A stretch of 64,000 nucleotides of DNA, taken from assembly GCF_910592395.1 (NCBI RefSeq), contig NC_088322.1, positions 1,862,001-1,926,000 of the forward strand. Reading direction: 5' to 3'. Within the stretch, counting starts at the first letter, position 1; every line of letters starts with the position of its first letter. Positions 57,934-64,000 of this stretch are shown here, piece by piece. The stretch comes from Lineus longissimus (taxonomy: Eukaryota; Nemertea; Pilidiophora; Heteronemertea; Lineidae). The position numbers and the translations under genes are program-made. The notes below the pieces were generated by a model. The model made no database searches. It was given only the letters and a program-made list of their open reading frames with translations, and was not told where the DNA came from.

Positions 57934-58902
57934 ATGGACTTCATAATCAGTGAACAAGAATGTAATGAAGCCAAATTTGAGTACTACTTAACAGACCAAT
58001 TAGACATAAAATCCATTACTTTGAAATCGATAACTTTTTACAATTCATGGTGGTCAAGCGATAACCTGCCAGCGAGTGCCCAAGTATTCATGTTTCTTTA
58101 CGAAGAGTTTAAACTTAATAAAAAACTGAATGCAACCATAATAGAACAGTGCCTTGAAGACATTAACCATACACCCGATGCGACGCCAGATGAATTTTGT
58201 AAGAATTTTTTAGTTAACCCCTCTATTAGAACAATAATAAAAAACAGACAATCTACATTGCCATACTCTCGACATTTTAGTTTAAGTGAGTTTTGTGAGG
58301 AATGGCAAACATACATAAAAGAAAATGGAATAAACTATGTGAAATTTTACTGTGATAACAATAATTACATAACCCTTGAACTTACAGAGGACAAATACTA
58401 TTACTTTAATAACAGATTTTATGCTATTGTAAATGATACACCAGCTGGCAAAACATTATCCACACACATTGCCTTTGTGGTAAATGAATGGTTCGGCTTT
58501 AAACAAACTGAATTCACCAAGAAAGGAAAATACTACTCCATAAGACCACTCAACTTTTACAGGAAATATCTATTCCTGCAAGCTAATTTGGTTGACAAAG
58601 CTAAGACCCTCTACAACAATAAACCATCTAACATTTTCTGCATCATACCTGTAGAAGATGGTGACCAAATAAAAATGCAGCGATACGAACCGAATTGTAA
58701 GAAAACGATAAATAAGTGTACTAATCACATAAAATTCGAAATCACTGATGAGAATGGTAAGCTAGTTAATTTCAGAGGAACAGAGGTTTCTTTAGAGTTA
58801 AGAATCGAGCTATGCTCTCAGGACGAAGTCCGAATAGAGTTAAACTCTTGTGGTGAAGACAAGCACCTCGGACTCGAGCTTTGCTCTCAAGACGAAGTCT
58901 GA
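57934..58902 (+). CDS. Penton-like protein with replaced variable blocks (C)
   Basis: 322 residues, intact. Near-identical to A and B at 1-42, 110-155 and from VVNEWFGFKQ on. Residues 43-110 (SSDNLPASAQVF..., with a TPDATPDEFCKNF stretch) and about 157-190 have little similarity to A and B. The C-terminus carries two to three translated hairpin units and the stop is unit-derived. Confidence 0.57.
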   Translation: MDFIISEQECNEAKFEYYLTDQLDIKSITLKSITFYNSWWSSDNLPASAQVFMFLYEEFKLNKKLNATIIEQCLEDINHTPDATPDEFCKNFLVNPSIRTIIKNRQSTLPYSRHFSLSEFCEEWQTYIKENGINYVKFYCDNNNYITLELTEDKYYYFNNRFYAIVNDTPAGKTLSTHIAFVVNEWFGFKQTEFTKKGKYYSIRPLNFYRKYLFLQANLVDKAKTLYNNKPSNIFCIIPVEDGDQIKMQRYEPNCKKTINKCTNHIKFEITDENGKLVNFRGTEVSLELRIELCSQDEVRIELNSCGEDKHLGLELCSQDEV

Positions 58903-58905
58903 CCA
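58802..58905 (+). repeat. Double-hairpin units at the penton-like C-terminus (C)
   Basis: One full unit bordered by AAT, one degenerate, one full unit providing the stop. A has one more. Confidence 0.85.
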
Positions 58906-58915
58906 CCTGATGAGA

Positions 58916-59389
58916 TCATTCCATTAAAGGAATAGTACATTTCTTCTCTTTAACTACAGGTTTAACAAGAGGGCTAATTGATCCCTTCATGACTGCTTCA
59001 TTCGGACTTTGTCCTGAGAGCAGAGCTCGATTCAAGCCTGATCGCTGATCTTTACTTACTTTTTTAAAAAGTTTCTTAAACATGATAAATGCTGCTAAAA
59101 TAATTGCACCTAAACCTACATAGACATAGGTATTACTGGTAGATTCACGCAGTGATACATCAGTATTTTGAGATTGTGGTTCTTCTTCCTCTACTTCTTC
59201 TTCCTCCTTTTCCACAACTCTGTTGTTTGGGGAGGAGTACTGTACTTTTAATGTCGTCTTATCCTTTTTTATCCTCTTAAATTCCTGAGATCTTCTACCC
59301 AGTTCTCTAGACCATGCTAATTGTTTCTCTGATCGAGGTTTCTTAGACACTGAAACTTTAGTAGTATCAGTTACAGTTTCAAGTTCCAT
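58916..59389 (-). CDS. Single-pass membrane protein, 157 aa (C)
   Basis: Intact; lacks the ten-codon insertion seen in A and one residue in the membrane helix (YVYVGLGAIILAAFIMF). Contains the shared hairpin unit at about 59000-59032. Confidence 0.6.
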   Translation of the reverse strand: MELETVTDTTKVSVSKKPRSEKQLAWSRELGRRSQEFKRIKKDKTTLKVQYSSPNNRVVEKEEEEVEEEEPQSQNTDVSLRESTSNTYVYVGLGAIILAAFIMFKKLFKKVSKDQRSGLNRALLSGQSPNEAVMKGSISPLVKPVVKEKKCTIPLME

Positions 59390-59437
59390 TTATCTTGGCC
59401 GAATTAATTCGAACTATGATCTCATGACCAGGTTAAT

Positions 59438-60250
59438 TTAGTCTTCTTTATCATCACTATCTGTGATATCTAGACTTTCATCTATTGGTTTGTCACATTC
59501 AGAGACAGTCATATTTGGTGTATTCATTGATGATTCCTCATGACAATGGCCTAAAGTAATAAGTGTTGTTGAAGCAAGTGCAGTTAGTGCACCCATTTTG
59601 ATACTAACCCATCCAAGCCATTTGTCAAGTTCATTGGTAACGATGTAATAATTTCTGAGGTCATGGTAAAGATTATCCTCGTCATCTATTGGTAATAACC
59701 ACCTTGATAATTTAGTGTAAGCTTTAAGTACTGTCTTACCCAAAGAATCATTAAGTCTGGCAGCCATCTTTGTCTGGTAGATTCTGTGGTGTTTTAAGAG
59801 TTCCTTTTCTGTCATATTATCTAAGTCATTTAAAGTTAGTTGTTTATTAAGTAAATACTTGCTTTTCCCAGTTGCAACTAAAATTTCTAAGTCTTGTTTG
59901 GCTTTAAGGCCACTATCAGTCAAATAGTTCAAATTTTGTTGATTGCCACTTGAACCTTGTTGATTGCTAGTTGAACCTAGTTGGCAACTAGAATTGACTA
60001 TTCCTTGACTAGGAGTAACTAAATTTGAACTATTCAACTGCTTGTTTGAAACTTGTTGATTTGTAGTGCAGTTCTGTTGAAAGTTAGTACTGTTCTGTTG
60101 GTAACTACCAGTGTTCTGTCGGTTAGAAGCCCCGACTCGAGCTATGCTCTCAGGACAAAGTCCTACTGGGTTTTGATTGATAACACCAATATGTTTCATT
60201 TGTTGTTCAATTACAGATGATGTCTGACTATTCATTTGCTGACTGTTCAT
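59438..60250 (-). CDS. Gln/Asn-rich protein (C)
   Basis: 270 residues, intact. It has fewer SQGIVN steps than A and a full hairpin unit near residue 25 (VGLCPESIAR) where A and B have a partial one. The segment YLLNKQLTLNDLDNMTEKELL differs from A and B by clustered substitutions. Confidence 0.6.
   Translation of the reverse strand: MNSQQMNSQTSSVIEQQMKHIGVINQNPVGLCPESIARVGASNRQNTGSYQQNSTNFQQNCTTNQQVSNKQLNSSNLVTPSQGIVNSSCQLGSTSNQQGSSGNQQNLNYLTDSGLKAKQDLEILVATGKSKYLLNKQLTLNDLDNMTEKELLKHHRIYQTKMAARLNDSLGKTVLKAYTKLSRWLLPIDDEDNLYHDLRNYYIVTNELDKWLGWVSIKMGALTALASTTLITLGHCHEESSMNTPNMTVSECDKPIDESLDITDSDDKED
60134..60166 (+). repeat. Double-hairpin unit in the Gln/Asn-rich gene (C)
   Basis: ACT-bordered full unit. 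A and B have only the GAGC-half at the same place (about 37272 and 18385). Confidence 0.8.
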
Positions 60251-60273
60251 TTAAAATAATAGAAACATGAGTG

Positions 60274-61413
60274 TTAAGTGCAAAATGCTGTTTTCACAAG
60301 TTTATTGCACTTAACACTAGCTGGTGCTAACTTAATACTACTGATGCAGTTAATGTCTCGACCTGCACTAGCACTCAATAAAACGTCAAACTGCTTGTCA
60401 ATTTCCTGGTCATATTCCTTCTCAACCTTGTAATTCTGGAAGAAAATACTTTGAGTGAAATCATACCATAATCTCTCCAAATCATTACCTCGCTCCTTGT
60501 TGGTTAAAAAAGGACTAAATATTACATAATCAATTTTCATCGTTTTAAAGGCTTGGTGTAAAAATACCTTGTAGTTAATTGTGACCTTCACACCACAGTA
60601 ATGCAGAAATCTAAGGAAAGCATAGTACACTAGTCTAAGGTCAGTGATATTCTCATCTGTTAATTGGGGTTTACCAATAGCCCTGTTGATAAATTCAATG
60701 GCAAGAAACCAGTCATATTCCCCACAGTGAAATTCAACAAGTATGGCCTCGCCATGTAACCCCTTTTCCCGTAACTTAGAGGGGAGAGTGTTAATACCCA
60801 TTTTTAAAGCTAAGTGGACTGTACTTTCATATCTCTGCTTACTAAGACATTTTCTGTGACTTGAAAAGTAGCATTGTAAATACCCTTCCACAAAGTCCTT
60901 TAAATATTTGAGAACCAATTCAGACAAACGTCTCCATCCAAGCCTTCTAAGAATAATGTCAAAATAACGAATCTTGTTGTCAATATTGATCTCAAGAGTC
61001 TTAAAATCATCATCATAACTGGTTGCATTACAAACAATGCAGAATTGATACTTCACAGTTTTAGCGGCGTTCCTGGCTAAATTTAAATTCTTTTGATACT
61101 CAAAAAGTGTCCAACGTTTGCAATTACGGCAGAATTGGGCATTAGTGTTGGTACTGACGTCATATTCTTTCATTTTTGGAAGGACTACTTTGTGTGTCTC
61201 AGTCAGACTTCGTCTTGAGAGCATAGCTCGAGTAGGCTTATCAAATTTCCCACTGTCATAATTCTTGCTAACATTTTCTTCACTAAAATTTCTAGTCGGA
61301 CGCAGTCCTGAGAGCATAGCTCGATCCATGACCCTAGGACGAATGTATCCTTTAAGATTCTCATTGTTCCACTCACTAGAATAATAATCTTTTAATGAGA
61401 TGTATTTATTCAT
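60274..61413 (-). CDS. CxxC protein (C, intact)
   Basis: 379 residues, the only copy besides B with an open frame. Cys pairs FCRNC and FCIVC. It lacks the C-terminal unit array and ends ASVKCNKLVKTAFCT. Two units lie in the N-terminal linker. Confidence 0.58.
   Translation of the reverse strand: MNKYISLKDYYSSEWNNENLKGYIRPRVMDRAMLSGLRPTRNFSEENVSKNYDSGKFDKPTRAMLSRRSLTETHKVVLPKMKEYDVSTNTNAQFCRNCKRWTLFEYQKNLNLARNAAKTVKYQFCIVCNATSYDDDFKTLEINIDNKIRYFDIILRRLGWRRLSELVLKYLKDFVEGYLQCYFSSHRKCLSKQRYESTVHLALKMGINTLPSKLREKGLHGEAILVEFHCGEYDWFLAIEFINRAIGKPQLTDENITDLRLVYYAFLRFLHYCGVKVTINYKVFLHQAFKTMKIDYVIFSPFLTNKERGNDLERLWYDFTQSIFFQNYKVEKEYDQEIDKQFDVLLSASAGRDINCISSIKLAPASVKCNKLVKTAFCT
61200..61325 (-). repeat. 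Two separated double-hairpin units in the CxxC gene (C)
   Basis: At about 61200-61232 (AGAC/GTCT stem variant) and 61293-61325, matching A. Confidence 0.8.
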
Positions 61414-61415
61414 AT

Positions 61416-62994
61416 TTACATAATAATTATTTTTTTAAACATTGTTTTTTGATAGAAGGTCACATAAGACCTTTTACGTGATTTTAAGGCTTTACGTGAT
61501 TTTAAGGCTTTAACACCCCCAATTAAACCATAGATTATGGAGCTCACAATAGCAATAACTGCTATGATCAGATGTTCAGCTAGAAAGCCAACAACTGCAC
61601 CAATTGTTTTCAGGAGAAATGATACGATAGACCCTATTATTCCCGGTAAAGCCGCAGCTGATTTCTTGGCCAGTTCTTTTAGCCATTCAGCAAACTTCTT
61701 GAGACCTTCTTTTACTTTATCTGGTATTGATGGTTTTGGTCCTGGCCAATGTTCTGGTGTAGGTCCTGGAGTTGGGTCTGGTCCTGGAGTTGGGTCTGGT
61801 CCTGGAGTTGGTTTTACAGATTTAGTGGCACCACTTAAAGCACTACTGATACTGAGACCTAGAGTTGTAAATGTCATTACAACAGCTGTTATTATGGCGC
61901 TAATGGTTACACCATACGTCTAAAAAAAGTAACTTTATTTTGTCCTTTAGAGGAATAGTTGAATCTGGTTTCTTTAGAACATCAACAATTAAACGTTTAA
62001 TTCTTCTAGTTTGTGACTCCCTGTCATTGTCTAACCTCCATACCTCTTACATTTCCTCATACAATTTATTATCTAGTTCATCTATTTGCTTTTTCAACTC
62101 CCCCGTATCTTTAGAACCTTCTTCTACATACTTTACATAGTCTCTTGTTAAATTATGAAGTTTTTTTTCTAATTCCTCTATTTGCATGTCCTTATCCCTC
62201 TTTACTGCAGCTAGATCATCACCAGCCTGTTTTAACCCTTTAAGTTCTCTCAAGGCAGATTCAGTAAAACCCAGTGTTTTAAGTTCATCATCATTAGAAT
62301 CTATCAGTTGATCTATTGGTTGGTTTGAACTGTTTACCTCATTAATTAGTGACTGTGTTTCAACAGCTTGAGTTGATACCTGTTGTGTTTGACTTACTGG
62401 TTCCGAGCCTTCCATAGGTGCCATTCTAGGTCCTTCCATAGGTGCTGGTTCATCAGGTGCAATTATACCTTTTAAATAATTAACAAAATTAGTACCAAAC
62501 TTATTCTTTAATGTTCTTTCAGCATAGAAGTCTCCATCACCCTTAGTTAAAGGAATTAACTTTATGTCTTCTCTATCCTTATTACGCCAGTCAAATCAAT
62601 TTTCGTTTCCTAGTTTACCTTTTATCAAATCAAATTCATACTGTGTTGTCGGCCAATAATAAAGTTTGTTACCATCGTGAAGAATGTGTGGTGCAAGATT
62701 ACTCAATTTGTTCTTGTCATATTTCCATTTTGCTCTTTCCAATGCTGTATCAAGTTTACCCTCTACTTCAGCGTAATTAAACTCCTTTTCCATCAATTCA
62801 GGGACAATACCTCTTGCTCTATCTGGAGTTGTAGTGAATGAAGTTTCAGTAGTAAGATTCGTATTACCTGTGTTGTATGTTGTGCCGTCATCTTGAAAAT
62901 TTCTATTGGTTTCACCTGTATTAGGATCATCCACATTATGAATGTAATTATGATCGTAATCATCCATTTCATAATCTTCACCTCCTTCAGCCAT
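61416..62994 (-). pseudogene. Coiled-coil membrane protein, broken (C)
   Basis: Counterpart of 15385-17007 with a stop near 62597, frame breaks near 62045 and 61920, and a replaced segment (MEGPRMAPMEGSEPVSQTQQ) between the N-terminal domain and the coiled coil. PGP linker and C-terminal helices present. Confidence 0.75.
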
Positions 62995-63004
62995 AATAAC
63001 TTAT

Positions 63005-64000
63005 TTATCTAACCATAAAAACAATCAATGTACCAACAACTGAGTAAAGCATGAATTTAATTGTTTCATGAGTATCATCCTCCCTCTCAACTTTGGTGCC
63101 CCGTTTAGTAGTAGGAGTATTCTTTGATGTTTCAGTTGTTTTTGGTGAATCAACATTACTCTTTGGTGTATGACTGGTCTCGAGCTCTGCTCTCAGGACG
63201 AAGTCCGTCTTGACAGTATCAACACTACTCTTAACTCTTATTTTCTTAGAACTATTTCCTTCCATCAGTGGTGGTGGTAAGGTCTTTTTGTGGTTAATGT
63301 CATTCTTACCAGGTTTAGCATTTTTTGGTGCTATTAAAATGTTATTATTGTAGTTATCCAGCTTACCAATAACGAGTACCATATTTGACCCTATGACATA
63401 CAATCCTGGTGCTATTACATAATCTAGTCTTGTATGAGTGTCACTCACTGCTATTTGGTATCTTTGAATTGAAGTGGGATATCAGGATGTTGATTAATCG
63501 AGTCCTTTAATAGTTTGTTAAATTCCTTCTGAGCATCGAATTCTGTACCCGGTACTCCAATTATTGGTGTTCTGGTCAACGCCTGAGCACCCAGAATACA
63601 GTAAACATATGTTCTTATTGTGTCATTCAACCTCTCTATTCCAGGATTAGAGAAACCATTTGATTTAAATATCATGAATTGTTGATAGGTTTGACATTCA
63701 TTTTGTGTAATTACATCAAATACATTCTTGTGTTGTTTCACATGATACTTAATGAAGGTATCTGGATATTTGAAATTAGCCATTCCAGCATCCCAATCAG
63801 ATTTAAACATCGGTGGCATTATTTTTTCATGAACTTGCATGAGGAAGAAATTGATTTTAGAATCATTGATGTAATATCCGGGATCAGTTATGTTCGGGTT
63901 GTAATCCGATACACTCCAGGAAGTCCACCCCTCATTACTTTCAAACACTGAGAAATCATATTCGTCTTTTAAACCAAATTCACTCAATAACCCTCCTAGT
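63005..64000 (-). pseudogene. Terminal conserved Polinton protein, frameshifted and cut by the window edge (C)
   Basis: Frames 63448-63005 and 63987-63451 are separated by a base loss near 63478. Collinear with 13983-15374. The N-terminal 130 residues lie beyond 64000. Confidence 0.8.
63178..63210 (+). repeat. Double-hairpin unit, TCT-bordered, in C's terminal gene
   Basis: Same site as in A (40444-40476) and B. Read on the minus strand as TDFVLRAELE, loop AGA. Confidence 0.87.

Larger units (their letters stand above)
45669..64000. mobile_element. Polinton C (left-truncated, runs off the right edge)
   Basis: Homology to A and B begins abruptly near 45669 in the HNH gene (CAACCAGTAGTTTCAGG), with no terminal repeat. 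Gene order then follows A. MCP, penton, ATPase and integrase are absent. polB is partly duplicated and hit by a copia element. Many frames to the right (57934-61413) are open. Confidence 0.9.

Noticed and set aside
17096-63210. Hammerhead ribozyme signature in the CTGAGAGC...GAG part of the unit
   Set aside because: The core CUGANGA and GAAA blocks and a third stem are absent; each unit is only two 4-bp hairpins.
1-64000. tRNA or rRNA genes
   Set aside because: No cloverleaf with conserved arms or rRNA-like segment was noticed; the only tRNA-related sequence is the copia primer-binding-like site.

Overview
The window comes from a eukaryotic nuclear genome, most likely a marine invertebrate. 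It holds Ty3/gypsy, Ty1/copia, pogo/Tigger and piggyBac-type sequences around several copies of one Polinton/Maverick family (virus-like DNA transposons with a protein-primed-type family B DNA polymerase, an RVE integrase with a chromodomain, an A32-like packaging ATPase, and capsid genes). The species cannot be named from this sequence.

Layout. Positions 1-4516 are host-side flank: the end of a gypsy-type pol ORF, an intronless and broken ribonucleotide reductase small-subunit copy, a zinc-finger ORF with a TatD-like motif, and the 3' part of a pogo/Tigger transposase gene with one intron. Polinton A runs 4517-41916. Polinton B (13066-31564, 18.5 kb) sits inside A's polB gene in the opposite orientation and is flanked by a perfect 6-bp target-site duplication (AAGAAC). 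Positions 41917-45668 are host flank with a 1.06-kb piggyBac-type non-autonomous element. Polinton C (45669 to beyond the right edge) lacks its capsid/integrase/ATPase half, contains a partial tandem duplication of polB, and carries a young copia element (50833-55472; two 234-bp LTRs with one visible mismatch; 5-bp duplication CCCAT).

Polinton gene order, read in B: morphogenesis-like membrane protein (13983), coiled-coil/Pro-Gly-Pro membrane protein (15385), CxxC protein (17056), Gln/Asn-rich protein (18307), single-pass membrane protein (19207), penton-like protein on the minus strand (19757), polB on the plus strand, then on the minus strand a hydrophobic-core protein (24716), a small basic protein (25380), an HNH nuclease (25651), integrase, a small membrane protein, penton/minor capsid, a 78-aa protein and the major capsid protein, with the ATPase divergent from integrase. 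B keeps intact capsid, ATPase and integrase frames but has a broken polB. A and C are more decayed.

The most unusual content is a family of about 65 copies of a 27-nt double-hairpin unit (two 4-bp stems with 3-nt loops, joined by a 3-nt spacer). It is found only inside the Polintons. It is bordered by 3-nt direct repeats (ACT/AGT, AGA, AAT, GCT), so each insertion adds exactly 30 nt and keeps the reading frame. Comparing A, B and C gives several filled/empty site pairs, same-site copy-number series (0/1/2 and 0/2/4), compensatory stem changes, and loop or spacer variants that avoid stop codons in the frame used. This looks like a mobile or actively copied mini-element tolerated inside viral-type coding sequence. 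A second unusual feature is that each of the four Polinton ends begins with a ~130-bp imperfect palindrome whose two arms change together between copies.
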